DNA from: Chloridium humicola | Lineage: Eukaryota > Ascomycota > Sordariomycetes > Chaetosphaeriales > Chaetosphaeriaceae | Assembly: GCA_027569505.1 (NCBI GenBank) | Contig: JAPDFF010000041.1 | Location: forward strand, 148,681-212,680 | Direction of reading: 5' to 3' | DNA: 64,000 bases | Shown: piece by piece, positions 48,001 through 60,654 of the stretch | Layout of the letters: each line of letters starts with the position of its first letter | Numbering within the stretch: position 1 is the first letter of the stretch | Made by a program: the position numbers and the translations under genes | Notes under the pieces: generated by a model | What the model saw: only the letters and a program-made list of their open reading frames with translations | What the model was told of the DNA's origin: nothing | Databases searched by the model: none

Positions 48001-49274
48001 GGTGGTGGTGGTGGTGTCACGGGTGGTGGTTTGTCTTGTGGTGTGGTGAAGTGTTTCCAGGTTGTTCCGTGTGATCGAAGCCGGTGCTACAGAGAAGACC
48101 GGGCAAGGTTTGACAATGGAGGGGAAAGAGTCAGGGACGGGAGCCAAGTGGTAGTGTCCAAGATACCCCACTGGTGAAACCGATAGAGAGAAGAAGATCC
48201 GACGAGACGGGTTGCCTATCACTGACGCGGATCAAGGGTTGATTGATAAGAGAGACCGGGGTCAATGGCCAGAACTTTGTTTCAATCCAGGCTGGTCAAT
48301 TGGAGAGAGAAGAGAAAAACAGGGTCAGCCTATGAGGGGGTAGAACGGGCCGGGTTATAAAGAGACAGACACCCCCCCTCCCCGTCTCCGGTCTCCGCCC
48401 CCCGGAAGCTGTCTCTCTGATAGCTTGACACATCAACTGCAGATGGAGATGGGCGCCAGTGGAATCTTTGAAACGCCACCATACCCCTAAGTGCAAGTGG
48501 AAGCGGCGTCATGGACGAGATGACGGCAGAGCACCACCTCACGTGGGCCTCGATCCCTGGCGATCCCTGGGCCATCCCTGGATGAGCGCGCGTGTGCCGA
48601 CGCAGAGCGGCCCCGAAGTTCCCGATGCAGCAGTGAGAGTGCGGAAGACCGACAGACGCTCCGAGCCCGATGCTTGGCCCGACACGACAGCCCGTCGTTC
48701 CGACTTGTGCTTCCCACCCTCGTTGTGTCGTGTCCGTGTCCAACCCGTGAGTCTTTGGAGAGCTCTTCAAGTACACGAAGCTCTTGTGAAAACGCAACTC
48801 TTCAGCCGGCGGTGGCAAGGAGCAGGGTGTCTGCTCCCCCCTGCCCACCAATCATGCCGAAGGTCCGGGCCGCGGTGAACCTTGGAAGACGACGACGCGA
48901 AAGCGACCCCGGAGCACCGAGAGCTGTCGGTGGAGCCTCCGTGCCGGTGGTGCAGGGGTCGCGGCGCCGACTGGACCAACCGCCGCTCACCTGATTCGGC
49001 CAGGTGGGCGGTAGGGCTGGTGCCAGCCAATGGCAGCCGTCGCTTATTCATTAGCTCCATGCAGTATGATGCATCCGGGGCCCTGGCTTTGCCACCTGGC
49101 AGCAGACCCTGGCCACTGTCAGGCGGAAATGTACCAACTTGACACTTGACAGCTCTTGGCACTTGATGCTGTCACTGTCCACTGTCACTCACTGTTGTCA
49201 CCAACCCCTGAGCTCGACACGGATCGGACAGGCCGACGACAGCCACAATAGCTCAACGTCGTTTCTCTTCCGGC
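48001..49274. promoter_or_regulatory. Divergent promoter region between ornithine aminotransferase and GPI10
   Basis: A 1.27-kb interval between divergent starts. No protein family was recognised. The portion next to 48001 contains GTG/GGT-rich sequence continuing the aminotransferase leader. Repeated TGTCACTG/ACTGTCACT motifs occur near 49170-49200. Confidence 0.4.
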
Positions 49275-51573
49275 ATGGACTCCAAGCCAGCTGCCGAACT
49301 TCGGCAGAGAGGGCGGAATGACGCGGCTTCTCACGGAGCAGACGAAAAAAAGAAGACAGACCATGCAACATCACGAGGGAATGTGCAGGTTCATGCCCAG
49401 GTCGCTGCCGCTCAGGTTGCTGATGTCTTGCGTCTGTTGCTCGCCTTCCGCTTCATCAATTCGCTGTGTGTGCGAACATTCTTCCAGCCAGATGAATATT
49501 TTCAGGCCCTCGAACCAGCATGGAGCATCGCCTTTGGAGAGAACAGCGGTGCCTGGCTGACCTGGGTACATCCCCCCTAACACTTACACGAACACTTACA
49601 CCGAGTTTGTTTACTTCGCTGACACGGCCAATTTGATGTGAACTCAGGAATGGGAACACCAGCTCAGGTCATCCCTCCACCCGGCCATCTTTGGCCTGGC
49701 CTACAAGGCCGTCGACGGTATCATGAGCTTTATGCAGCTCTACCCGCCGTTCAGGGCCCTCATGCTCGTCGCCCTGCCCGGAACCCTGCAGTCCGTGTTC
49801 GCCGCCCTGGCTGACTTCTTCACCTGGAAGTTGGCCATGGATATTTACGGCAGGGAAAGCTATGCTCCGTGGGCTGCTGTTAGTGTGATTCTGTTCTCGT
49901 GAAGTTTCTACCCGCTGACGAGACCAGCTCTGGATGACCGTCCTCAACCCCTGGCAGTGGTACTGCTCCACCAGGACCTTCTCCAACTCCCTGGAGACGA
50001 CTCTCACCATAGCCGCCCTGAGCTACTGGCCCTGGGAGCTGGTTCGTCATGATAGAGAGAGCGAGATAAGGCTATTTTCGCAGAAGGGAAGACTGGCAAG
50101 GTACTTCTCGCGTAGCCACTCCTGCTGGTCTTGACTGACTTTGGCAGTCTCCGCATCTCCCTTGTGCTCGCCGCAATTGCAGTGCTGCTGCGGCCAACCA
50201 ACCTCCTCATCTGGATGGCCGTCCTCACAGCGTCCATCTTGCGGGTCCCCCTTAATGGAGCACTGTCCTTGATGGTATCCTCGGTGCTGCGGCTCTATCG
50301 AGAAATCACCGTGTGCGGAGCTGCGGTGCTGGCGGTCTTCCTGCTGTCGGACCGCCTGTACTTTGGCTTCTGGACCTTTCCGCCATACAAGTGGCTCGAC
50401 TTCAACCTCAACCAGGATCTTGCCGTCTTCTATGGCCAAATGCCCTGGCACTACTACCTCTCCCAGGGCGTGCCCCTTCTCACGACCAGCTTCCTGCCGT
50501 TTGCGCTGATTGGCCTCTTCAAGGCACTTACACCTACCAAGGGCATATCGATTTTACAATCCAACACCCTCAAAACTCTCGCCTTCACAACCCTAATCAT
50601 GCTCACCACCCTGTCTCTCATCTCCCACAAGGAAGTCCGCTTCATCTACCCCCTCCTCCCCATCCTCCACATCCTCGCCGCACCCTACCTCACCTCCTTT
50701 TTCACCACCCCACCAACCCAACCCTCATCCCCCTCCAGCCCGCTCACCCTCCGCCACAAACTCACCCTCGCGCACGTCCTCTCCCTCAACCTCCTCCTCG
50801 CAGGCTACCTCACCCTCTTCCACCAACCCGCGCCTCTCTCCGTCCTCACCTTCCTGCGCTCCGATTTTGAGCGTCTGCACCCCGACCTTCTCACAATCTC
50901 CCCGCCCACCACCAACCCCCATAACCCCCAGAACCCCCAGACCACCACTGCCGCCACCACCGCCAACCCCAACACCATCATTAGTACAGAGAACACGGAA
51001 TTATTCGCCCTCTTCCTAACACCCTGCCACACCACCCCCTGGCGCTCGCACCTCATATACCCCGCCCTCCGCGCCCGTGCACTCACCTGTGAGCCACCAC
51101 TGCACACTGCGCCCGACACGCCTGAGAGGGAGGAGTATCTGGATGAAGCGGATCGGTTTTATCTCAAGGACACAACCGCGACTGAGGGGGTAGGAAAAGG
51201 GCCGGGGTATGGAGTGAGGTTCTTGGGGCAGGAGATGTGGCCTGAGATTACTGGGGGGAATGGCAGGGACGGGGAGGAACAGGGGATGGGGGGGAGAGCG
51301 GGGGAGGTGCCGAGGTATATTGTTGGTTTTGAGGGGATTGAGCCTGTGCTGAGGGCGTTTTTTGAAGGGGATGGGGAGGGTAAGGGGATGGGGGTTAGAT
51401 TGACGAAGGTGTGGGAGGGGTGGAATGGGGTTTTTAATGAGGATTGGAGGAGGAGGGGAAGGTTGGTGGTTTGGAATACGGGGGTTTATAAGGGGGGTTC
51501 GAATTCAACGGGGGAGGGTGGTGTTGCGAGAGAGGTTGAGAAGGGAGATGAGGGAGGAAAGGAGGAACTCTGA
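49275..51573 (+). CDS. GPI10: GPI mannosyltransferase 3 (Gpi10/PIG-B)
   Basis: Four exons (49275-49565, 49648-49878, 49928-50100, 50148-51573) give 706 aa. This is a GT22 (Alg9/PIG-B) family ER membrane enzyme that adds the third mannose to the GPI-anchor precursor from dolichol-phosphate-mannose. The first luminal loop has FFQPDEYFQALEPAW and continues WEWEHQLRSSLHPAIF after intron 1; family members carry their catalytic acidic residues here. Later segments include PWQWYCSTRTFSNSLET, RPTNLLIWMA and the signature SHKEVRFIYPLLP, which separates the GPI and ALG mannosyltransferases from other membrane proteins. About ten hydrophobic helices are visible. The region encoded by 51120-51573 is Gly/Glu-rich, beyond the usual conserved part. 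The N-terminal 50 residues are polar. Confidence 0.93.
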
Positions 51574-52035
51574 AAGGTAAAACGGGGTGGCCTCTCTCTG
51601 CCTTTGACAAGATAGGCCAATGTAAGAAGAGTGTGTACGAAGAGCTGTATGAATGACAACACTTTGGGACTAGGCCAACCAAGCCATTGCCAATACTCGT
51701 CATCACCTCACATCAACACACAACACACACCGTCGGCATGACATTTAAAATGGCTGGGTATTATCTCGGCTGCCTGTCCAGGAAATAGCCAACGCGGAAA
51801 CCCAGAAGAGATTTTCCCGAACACCGCAGTAGCTAGGTCGAAGAAGCCCTGAAGTGAAAAAACACCCCCGCCCAATAGTTACCGCCGTCCATTTTGCCTT
51901 CATGACACATCATCATCCATCCATCCATCCATCGCCTTCTCGCTAGGCACTCCAGTACATCTTTTCCCATCCACTACCATTACAACTCATCACTCCACCC
52001 CATCCCGCCCCATCATCACATCGCGGAGTCAGAAG
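51574..52035. other. Convergent 3' flanks of GPI10 and coronin
   Basis: About 460 bp between two stop codons, containing a short CCAT repeat near 51915-51930. No gene was seen. Confidence 0.4.
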
Positions 52036-54334
52036 TTAAGACCTCGCCTCCTCCAACTCTAACTCCAACTGCCGAATCCTCTCACTCTGATCAACACCCC
52101 CACCCCCGACAGCAACAACACCCACCCTCTTCTTCAGCGCCTCCAGCTCGCCAGCCAGCCGCGTAATAATATGCGTCTGCGCCGAGATCTTGTCGCTCTG
52201 GGCATTAATCACCGCCTCCTGCCGCTCCAGCAGCTTGACGATCTGCTCGAGCGAGTGCTCGACGGCCGGAGTCGCCACCGTCGCGCCCTCGGGGACAATG
52301 TCCGGCACGTGGGGCGGCGGGGTGCGCGAGACGGGGGAGAGCGAGTTGCGCGGGGAGCAGATGGGCGAGGCGGGCTTGACGCGGGCCGGGGGGGAGGCGG
52401 TGCGGATCGGCTGCTGCTGGGGCTGGGGCTGCTGCTTGGTAGAGGAGCGGATGGGCGCCGGGGCGATGATGCTGGTGCGCGCCTGGGGACGCGTGATCTC
52501 CTCGAAGCTGGAGGCGTCGGCGTCGGAGTCGCTGGAGGACTCGTCGTCGTCCTGGAACTTGTTGGCCATGGCCGAGATGGAGCTCTTCTGGTCTGCCATG
52601 GTGGCAGGAGCGCGGACAGGAGCCGGGGCAGGGGCAGGAGCAGGCTCGGGCTCCTTCTTCGCGACCGGAGCAGGGGCCGGGGCAGGAGCCGGGGCGGGAG
52701 CGGCCGGCTTGTGGTCGGCGGGGATCTCGACCGGCGCGTTGCCGTCGTAGATGCTCTCGAGGTCGATCTTGGACGGGACGGCGGTCTTGCCGTCGAACCA
52801 CTCCTTCGAAGACATGGCAGGCTTGGTGCCGGTGGCGGGCGGGTAGATGTCGGACTGGAAGGTCTCGGCGCGACGGGGCACGGTGAAGGAGATGGGCTCG
52901 ATGTACGTGTCGTTGACCGTCTTGTAAGCCCTCATCACCTCGTTCTCGTGGACGTTGATACCGCGACGGGGCACGAAGGCGATGCCGCGCTGGGGGTCGG
53001 CCGACTTGTATTCGGACAGAAACTCGAACTTGTCGTTTTCGTACTCGAAGTAGCGAATGTTGCCGTCGCTGGTAAAGTCAGTAATTGTCGACTGCCAGAA
53101 ATGAAAAATTGACTCACCCTTTGCCGGCGAGATAAAGGCAGTTCGACCCGTCGTCTGCAGAAAGCTTGGGTTAGCAGTTGCGATGGTGGAAAATGCGGCA
53201 GTCGACTTTACCCCAGAAAGGCATGCAGACGCCAGAGATTGAGTCGAGCGAGGTAAAGCCGCCAATGGGGTCCTTCCGGCCGGGCTCCCACAGGGCAATC
53301 TGGCGCTCGCTCATTCTCGAGAAGCCGGACGTGGCAATGCGGTTGTGCTCGCCCATCCACACGGCGCGGCTGTTTTTGGCGCCCTCGTGACCCGCATATT
53401 CATGGACGGGCTTCTCCTGGCGCACATCCCACACGCGCAGCTTCTTGTCCCTCGAGGTAGTCGCCAGCATACAGCCGTTGGCGCTCCACGACATGCTCTG
53501 CACCATCTCGGGGTGCCTGAGGGTGATGCCGGCCTGGCCGGTGCTGATGTCCCACAGCTTGATGGTCAGGTCGCCAGATGAGGAGGCGAGGATGTTCTCG
53601 GCGGCGGGGTTGAACAAAACATGTCCGACCTTCCTACAATTTGTAAGTCGCCATCCAGCATTTTGTGAGTATTACTATCCGCACCTCGAATGACCAGACA
53701 ATTTGCTGACTGGCGCGACATCAGGGGTCTCCTCAGCATCTGTGTAGAGGGTGAAACCCTTGGGCACCTCCCAGACAAAGACCTTGCCATCGTCGGAGGC
53801 CGAAGCAATAATGTGGTCGTTAAAGGGGTTCCTATTCCAAGTCAGGTCGGCACGGTGGCTGAGGAATGTTGGGCGCTTGGACGGACCAGTCGGTATCGAG
53901 CACGGCGGCAGTGTGGCCGCGGAACAGCGGTATTTGGTCGGGCAGCTTCCCGCGCTCGTTCAGGGGAATAACAGCAAAGGCGCCACCACCACCAGACTCC
54001 CAGTTGACCGAGAGGTATTCAGGGTTGACCTGGAGGAAGCAGAGCGTCAGCAAGGAGGCGGTGTTGCGATTGGCGGGGCACACTGCGACAAGGAAAGTGA
54101 GTATCGTACCTTCACCAAGTTGGTATCCCAGGCATTGCGGCTAATATGGAGGTTGTCGTAGCAGAACTCCTTCTTTGTCGGCTTTCCGAAGACGTGTCCT
54201 AGGAAACAAAAGGTCAGCAGCTGTCGCATGGGACACCGCTTCCCACGTGTCGCACGCCGCAACACAGGGCAGCACCCGAGCAGGGCCCAAGAAAGCTTAC
54301 GATATTTCGACGCGCGCACGAATCGGCCGGCCAT
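52036..54334 (-). CDS. CRN1: Coronin, actin-binding WD40 protein
   Basis: Seven exons (54301-54334, 54110-54198, 53887-54029, 53685-53831, 53212-53633, 53118-53154, 52036-53068) join in phase to 634 aa. The protein begins MAGRFVRASKYRHVFGKPTK, the coronin signature. WD repeats follow (DTDWNPFNDHIIASASDDGK, GHSRKVGHVLFNPAAENILA, SGDLTIKLWD, LRVWDVRQEKPVHEYAGHEG), then the C-terminal propeller extension (PFWDDGSNCLYLAGKGDGNI, EIPADHKPAAP). A long disordered linker has Pro-Ala repeats and an acidic DDDESSSDSDADASS patch. The end is a coiled coil with heptads (QSERIRQLELELEEAR). Coronins bind F-actin and regulate Arp2/3 at endocytic patches. Exons of 34 and 37 nt make this one of the most intron-dense genes in the window. 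Confidence 0.95.
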
Positions 54335-54900
54335 TGGGTCGAGCAGCTGGAGAGAGACAAGCCAGGAGAAGGGCGGGTGCAAAGACGGGATCGGGTCGGT
54401 TGTCGCAGCTCTTGGTCGTGCAGCCGCAACAAGTTTAGGGGTTAGTGAAGGTCAACAGTTGTTGGAGACAACGAAGGCAGGCTCCATTCTGGATGGAGTC
54501 GCTTGGCGAAGCGCTCCCGTCTTTCCAGGTTCCTTGCTTTGCGCACGGCCGTTCACTCCCTGTTCCTGGTCGCTGATTGGCGGCTGTCTGGGATGCCCCT
54601 CCATCACCGCAAAGACCCAAAAGCATCGGCTGAGGCTCCGAACTCTTTCATCCAGCAGGCATGGTTGGAGAAAGCCTGTCGATCTCTCTAACGGTTTCTC
54701 AGAGCTTCTCCTGTTCGGATTCACAGCAGTATCTGGCAACACAAAAGCAAAATTTACCAAGACATTTGCAAACTCTTAACATATCAAGGACGACAAACTG
54801 GGGCCTCATTTCGTGCTGTCACCCACCCCACCAACACACAGCTTAGCCCCCTCCGACCCCGCGATAACCCCTGAATACGCCACAGCTATGCATCAAACAA
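54335..54900. promoter_or_regulatory. Upstream region of coronin and 5' flank of tRNA-Val
   Basis: About 570 bp between the coronin start and the tRNA gene. It must contain the coronin promoter on the minus strand. No further gene was found. Confidence 0.4.
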
Positions 54901-54998
54901 GGTCGGCTGGTGTAGTGGTTATCACGTCTCGTTCACAAAGTGAATCAATTGGAGCAATTCCACCGAGAAGGTGCCAGGTTCGATCCCTGGGTCGATCA
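54901..54998 (+). tRNA. tRNA-Val(CAC) with 25-nt intron
   Basis: The sequence folds into a full cloverleaf. The acceptor stem GGTCGGC pairs with GTCGATC (two G-U pairs), followed by discriminator A. The D arm is GTGTAGTGGTTATCAC, containing the A box. The anticodon stem TCTCG pairs with CGAGA, and the loop TTCACAC after splicing has anticodon CAC. The T arm CCAGG-TTCGATC-CCTGG holds the B box. The intron (54938-54962) sits one base 3' of the anticodon, the canonical eukaryotic position, and can itself form a small AATTG/CAATT hairpin. The mature tRNA is 73 nt without CCA. A TTCTTTT run just downstream (about 55000) can act as the RNA polymerase III terminator. Confidence 0.93.
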
Positions 54999-55563
54999 GA
55001 TTCTTTTGCTCCTGCTTCCTTTGGATCAGTCTGGTCGTTTCTGTTGGACGTTCGACCAGAAGAGTCTTTTTGTTGTTGGCTGCTCTCCAAAGCTTTGGGC
55101 TGAATTGATTTCTCTGATGGCGAAAGGGTTAGGGTTGCGTTGTGTTGCGACTTGGCTTGAGGTTCTTGTGCTGTCTTGTGGCTCTCCAAACACCATTGCT
55201 CGTTTGTTTCTGAATAAAAATGTTAAATCATGCCGGGGATATCTTGAGACGAGCCAGGTCCACTGAAAAAAGCGGGATTGGAGACAGAATGTAAACTTTT
55301 GCGTCAGGGCGTGCCCGTCAACAGGCTTGAAGCAGCTTTGACCAACCAGGAAATCTCCAAATAAAGCAGGGAAGCTTCCCAGCAACAACACCACAACCCT
55401 GGAGCGATGAGAGGCGCAAACCTACCGACGGGGCACAGTCAAAGACAATACAACGAGCCCTGAAGTCCGACAACAAATCTTGCCGAGAGCGAACCTTCCA
55501 CCGACACAACCCAAGCATCTCAACCCAGACGATACCTACACAACTTCGCAACCCTTCGATGCG
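54999..55563. other. Interval between tRNA-Val and the CDK11-like gene
   Basis: About 565 bp with T-rich sequence immediately after the tRNA (pol III termination), then the promoter and 5' UTR of the kinase gene. No gene was recognised. Confidence 0.4.
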
Positions 55564-57063
55564 ATGGCGAGCAAGGCCAAGTCCCGCTGGGCGGACGACG
55601 AAGCCGACGCTGCGCTCGACGCCCAGCTGAAGAAGGAAAAGGAGGAGAAGAAGCGCTTAAAAGCCGAGAAGGCGCGCAAGCTGGAAGCCGAAAGGCAAGC
55701 TCGTGGGGCAGCAGCAGCAGCGCAGCAAGAAGCCAACAACGAGCCACCCGCAAAGCGACGGAGGATATCACCAGGCCGCGAGACTGCGCAACCCACCAGC
55801 ACATCTGATGTGCCCAGCAGCGCGCCAAAGCTACTGCGCTTTGAGGGCGGTGGGTTTGGCAAGTGCCGCAGCGTCGAGAACTACGACAAGCTGAACGACA
55901 TCGAGGAGGGTGCATACGGCTGGGTGTCGCGCGCAAAGGAGGCTGCGACGGGGAAAGTGGTGGCTCTGAAGAGGCTCAAGATTGATCCCAAGGATCGCGG
56001 GGGGCTGCCGGTTACGGGCCTGCGCGAGATACAGATTCTGAAGGACTGCGACCACCGGAATGTGGTCAAGCTGCGGGAGGTCGTTGTCGGGGATGACACG
56101 AGCAGGATCGAAAAGTAAGCCCCTTCACCACACCACCCTCAACCACCCAACTCAACGCGTATAAACTAACACCTCGTACCCCCCAGCATCTTCCTGGTCC
56201 TCGAATTCCTCGAACACGACCTCAAGTCCGTCCTCGAAGACATGCCCGAGCCCTTCCTCGCCTCCGAAGTCAAAACCCTCCTCCTCCAACTCGCCTCGGG
56301 CATTTCCTACCTGCACACCCACTGGATCCTCCACCGCGACCTCAAAACCTCCAACCTCCTCCTCAACAACCGCGGGCAGCTCAAAATCGCCGACTTCGGC
56401 ATGGCGCGCTACGTCGGCGACCCCCCGCCCCAACTCACCCAGCTCGTCGTCACCCTCTGGTACCGCGCCCCTGAACTCCTCCTCGGCGCCCCGCGCTACA
56501 CCTCCGCCATCGACATGTGGAGCATTGGCTGCATCTTCGGCGAGCTCCTGACCCGCGAACCCCTCCTCCAAGGCCGCAACGAAGTCGACCAACTAACCCA
56601 AATTTTCTCCCTCTGCGGCGTGCCCACGGACGAATCCTGGCCATCCTTCCGACGCCTCCCCAACGCCCGCGGCCTCCGCCTGCCCCCTACCAACCCCTCC
56701 AAACCCCCCCACACAACCTCCAGTTTAATCCGCACGCGCTTCCCCCTCCTCACAACCACCGGCTCCCACCTCCTCTCCACCCTCCTATCCCTCAACCCCC
56801 ACGACCGCCCCACCGCCCAGGAAATGCTCGCGCACGAATACTTCCGGCAGCACCCGAAGCCGAAACAAGAGGCCATGTTCCCGACCTTCCCCAGCAAGGC
56901 GGGGCAGGAGAGGCGGAGGCGGAGGGACACGCCCAACGCGCCGGCGAGGGGCCAGCAGGCGGGGGCGGGGGCGGCGGAGTTTGGGGCGGTGGATTTCAGT
57001 GGGATTTTTGCGGGGAGGGAGAGGGAGGAACGGGGGGGGGGGTTTAGTTTGAGGATGGTTTGA
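55564..57063 (+). CDS. Cyclin-dependent kinase, CDK11/PITSLRE-like (fission-yeast Ppk23 type)
   Basis: Two exons (55564-56114 and 56187-57063) give 475 aa. A basic/acidic N-terminal coiled region (about 1-90, Lys/Glu/Ala-rich) precedes the kinase domain (about 105-425). Visible motifs are EEGAYGWVSRAKEAATGK, VALKRLK, the cyclin-contact helix GLPVTGLREIQIL, HRDLKTSNLLL, DFGMARYVG, TLWYRAPELLLG and DMWSIGCIFGELL. The helix reads PVTGLRE where CDK11 has PITSLRE, typical of the fungal orthologues. The Ser/Thr activation-loop position (QLVVTLWYRAPE) is present. CDK11 family kinases act in transcription and pre-mRNA processing in the nucleus. The tail past residue 430 is Arg/Gly-rich and encoded by very G-rich DNA. 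The ATG at 55564 is the first in frame. Confidence 0.9.
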
Positions 57064-57536
57064 GGGGGGGAGCGAGGGCATTTTTGAGGGAAGATGAACT
57101 TGGGTTATGGTAAGGGGTTGGATGTAGTTTCGGCTATGTTCTAGATATCTTGTTCGGTGCGTACGAACTCGGGCACTGTTGAGTTACCGACGCCCCTGTT
57201 GTGTTGAGGATCTTGTTGAAGACCTAAAACCAACAATACAAACAACTTCATAAGATATGCTTTCATTAGCTACCTGCTCAATGTGCAATGTCATAACCAC
57301 TCAGAAACACACGCAACACATGCCTCTCACATCTCCTGTCTCTTCATATTCTTGAGCCTCCAGATCAGGCAGACATCCAAAGTAAAAAGAAAATAGCAAC
57401 AAAATGTATCAAACGCCCTCCCGCTCTTTGCACTCCGTATTAGTATGAGATAGTCAAAGCCAGTGCCACCCTAATCCAAACCTCAAAACACATTACAAAA
57501 CATATTCCCCCATCACTTCCCTTCTCCAAGGTCAGA
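57064..57536. other. Convergent 3' flanks of the kinase and the GPI-protein gene
   Basis: About 470 bp between two stop codons, AT-richer than its surroundings. No gene was seen. Confidence 0.4.
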
Positions 57537-58483
57537 TCAGAGCACCCCAACCACAAACCACGTAAAGCTCAACACCGTTGCAGCGCTCATCGCAACCGCC
57601 ACACCCAGCGCGCGGCTATCCAAGCTAGACATCGCACCACTGCACGAAGCGCACTGGTAGCCATCACCATTATCATGGTACTCCTTAGGCAAGTACAGAC
57701 CAAACACCGCCCCACTAGCAGTCGCAAAATACCCCGGCTGCGGGGTCGCCTTCAGGCCACCATCCGCATCGGCAATAATCAGGGTGTACTCATCCGTCAG
57801 CAGCGGGTTAGGCACGTGGGCGCTCTGGAAGGCCTCCGTGTCCCAGGTAAAGGTCCCCGGGTCGGCAAACGACATGTTCTGCGTGACCGTCCACGGCTTG
57901 GGCACCTGGCTGCACTTGACGTACAGGTCGATGGCGGTGGGCGTCCCCTGCACGTTGGTGTAGTTCCAGCCCCAGGTGACGAAGTCGCCGACTTTGTAGA
58001 GCTGGTAGCCTGCTGTGACGGCGGGGGTGATCATGACGATGCCGCCGGCGGGGTCCTGAGGGTTGAATTCGGTTTTGGAAGGGGAGCGGGTCATGGTGCC
58101 GTTCGTGGGCGCGCGGTTGGTGCCCGTGGGTGAGTCGGTTCGCGAGATGCCGCCGGTGTTGAGGTTGCCGGTGCTGGGCTTCATGGGGCCCTTGGCGGTG
58201 GTGCTTTGCGGGGGGGCGGAGGTGTTTTCGTCTTCGTTGGAGGGGGGATTGGTGGGTGTTGGGGTGGGGGAAGGGGAGTCTTCTGTAGGGTTGGGCGTTA
58301 GTAAACACGCAGATGCAGGGTCTTCGGGGTCGCCGTACCATTGTTGTTGTTGCCTGAATCTTCTTGCCGGACAACGAGAGTGTCGACGTCTGGGAGCCAA
58401 GCTGGCCATGCCAGGGCAGAAACCACGGGAGACAGCGACAGCAGAGCCACAGCCAAGTGGCCTGCGGAGAGAGGACCCTTCAT
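57537..58483 (-). CDS. Predicted GPI-anchored secreted protein (DUF7137-like)
   Basis: Two exons (58339-58483 and 57537-58282) give 296 aa. The start MKGPLSAGHLAVALLSLSPVVSA is a signal peptide. It is followed by a Ser/Thr/Pro/Asn-rich stretch, probably O-glycosylated, and then a conserved domain of about 130 residues beginning PAGGIVMITPAVTAGYQLYK and containing VTWGWNYTNVQGTPTAIDLYV. The ending is a GPI-attachment signal: a small-residue stretch (CASCSGAMSS) followed by the hydrophobic tail ALGVAVAMSAATVLSFTWFVV. This arrangement is common in uncharacterised ascomycete cell-surface proteins. A cell-wall or membrane-surface role is likely, but no enzymatic activity can be assigned. In-frame upstream residues before the chosen ATG (58483) lack signal-peptide character. 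Confidence 0.82.
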
Positions 58484-60654
58484 GATGATGATGTGGTTAG
58501 AGTCGTGAAAGCCGGTTGGGGACAGCACGGCGAACAGGGTCCCAAGAAGTCGACCCCGAGATGTCAATTATTCCGGACCCGAAAAGGGGTTTGTTCGACA
58601 CCGGAGAATTCGGTGGCGGTCCTCGCGGGGGACAGATGGTCTCGACGAGGACGTGGCACGGCGTTCGTTGGGACAGCCCCTATTATTGGATGACCAAAAA
58701 TAAGACCCGCGCGAAATGGCGTTGAGCAAAATATGAGACGAACACCAGGCGAGGGGGAGGTAGCACAGGCAGGGCGTCGAGGGTGCGAGTCGAGGGGAAA
58801 GCAAATGGAGAGCGAGCGTGCGGACGGAAAGCGAGTGTGGTTGCTGAAGAAACAAGTGAGCGAGGGCAGGACGGACTCTGTCTGGAGATGGACGACGGGC
58901 TGGAATGCAGCAAAGTCAAGGTTCTTCGGAGTGGCAGGACTGAGTGATCGAGTGCTTGGCCAACGGTGGATGTGTTCGGAGCATTCCGTCCAATGGGAGG
59001 CGCGGCATGGGCAGGCTCAGCCCAGACTGCCACTGACTGCGGTGGCGCTGGGAAGGACCCGTCGGCCAGGCGCCCAAAGAAAGGCCGGGAATCCCCAAGT
59101 CAACACCCCATCCCATTCGTATCGGGCGGGGCGGTTGACGACGAAGAGGGTGCTGCGTCTGTGTCACGCCAACTGTATTTTTAGTGGTGCCCCGACACGA
59201 GAATATGCTACACAAAGATGGGTGATTCGCGTCCTATGGGATTTCTCTGACAAAGCCCTTTTCCCCCCCCCCCGAATGAGAAAGTACGGTAGGCAGTCCC
59301 GTCTGGGTGAGGTTCCTCTGACGAGAGCGACTACCACCACCAGTTGCTTCATTTTCGGGTTGTTCAGGTAGTTGTAGAGGCGCTTCAATGTTGAAGTTTA
59401 TGCTTCTGCTCAACCAAAACGCCAATGTTTGTGGTATCGCTGGAAGCCGTGAAACCTTTGCCGCAACCCCGTCATCCGGACCTCGCAGAAGCAACGCTCT
59501 CTTGGCCTTGAGAGGAGTTGAGCTGGGGGCTTGAGACATGCATGTGCCGCCGACACCATGGAAGCCATCACCTCGCAATACAGTGTCTGGGTAATGCTAA
59601 AGTATGAACTTCGTATGTCGAGTGGCTGCAGCATGCCATCGAAACCGTTTCCTCATTCCAAGTCCCCTGCTTTGTTGACAGGGGCCATCCAGATGGCTGG
59701 GTGCTCACACAGGAAGCATCTTTAAAGACACATCCAAAAACGTCTGAGTTCCAGAGCTCAAGAAAAAGACATTAGATTGAACCCGTAGACATAAAAGGGT
59801 GGTTCTCCAACTCGTGGAACATATATCTTGCCATATCGACATGGGGCGCCAGGCGAATGGTGTTGAGTGGAAGGAGGGGGTTCGCTCCTCGCTTCTTCAC
59901 GACTCAACACTTCAGCCCATACATCCAGTCTGAAAGTCTAGTGCTACCATCATGTCCTCCATGCGTCTCATTTCTCGTTATCAAATTCAACCAAGCCGCA
60001 CAGCAAATTCAGCCTGGCTCATTCCTCCATCTGCCCGCAGTGGACTAATTAGGAGGTGATCTGAAAACAGGTGATCGGGGCAGAATTTGGTCATCCCGAC
60101 ATCTGATGGCACAATTGGGCTACCACCAATGCTGGTTGACTCGATTGCACCATTTCCTGCACAGTGTTCTGAAAAAAAGAGTTGAGCGCCGTAAAACCCC
60201 AAGACAATGAACCTTTTGATATTAGGTATGACACAAAAGATCCAAAGTCTCTCCGATTTGATCCCAGTAACTCCAAAGTTCTCAGAGTCTGGCAAATGTG
60301 GAGTCTGGACCCAAAGTCTGGACCCTCGACTTGCAGCTTCGGCCGAAGTTTCGATTTTAAGTGGTGGTCTGTGTGTTCTTAGCGCGCCAGATCCCTGTCA
60401 CCTGCTGCGCTTGCAGCGTATCACACGCGAGGAGAGAGCGAACGCCGACCCACCATTGGCTGGAGAGCGCGACCCTGTCGCTGCATCACTTCGATCTGCC
60501 GTTTGACGCGGTACCTCCTTCCCTCGCCCAACCGAATATCAGAAGGAGAGCTGCCGCTTTTTGGGCGAGCTATTCTGGCCAACAGGCAGCTTCCCCTCTT
60601 CTTCGCTTCAGCTTCCCTTCTTTCACCAAGAATTTCTTCTTGGCCGCCGGCAAC
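58484..60654. other. Gene-poor divergent interval between the GPI-protein and RRM genes
   Basis: This is 2.2 kb without a recognisable gene. Both flanking genes point away, so their promoters lie here. ORFs up to 212 codons (58733-59371, plus strand) show no domain. The part around 60400-60650 is C/T-rich and likely the RRM gene leader. Confidence 0.45.

Noticed and set aside
52171..53112. 313-codon ORF antisense to coronin
   Set aside because: It is the mirror of the Pro/Ala-rich coronin linker and shows Gly/Arg/Val bias typical of antisense shadows.
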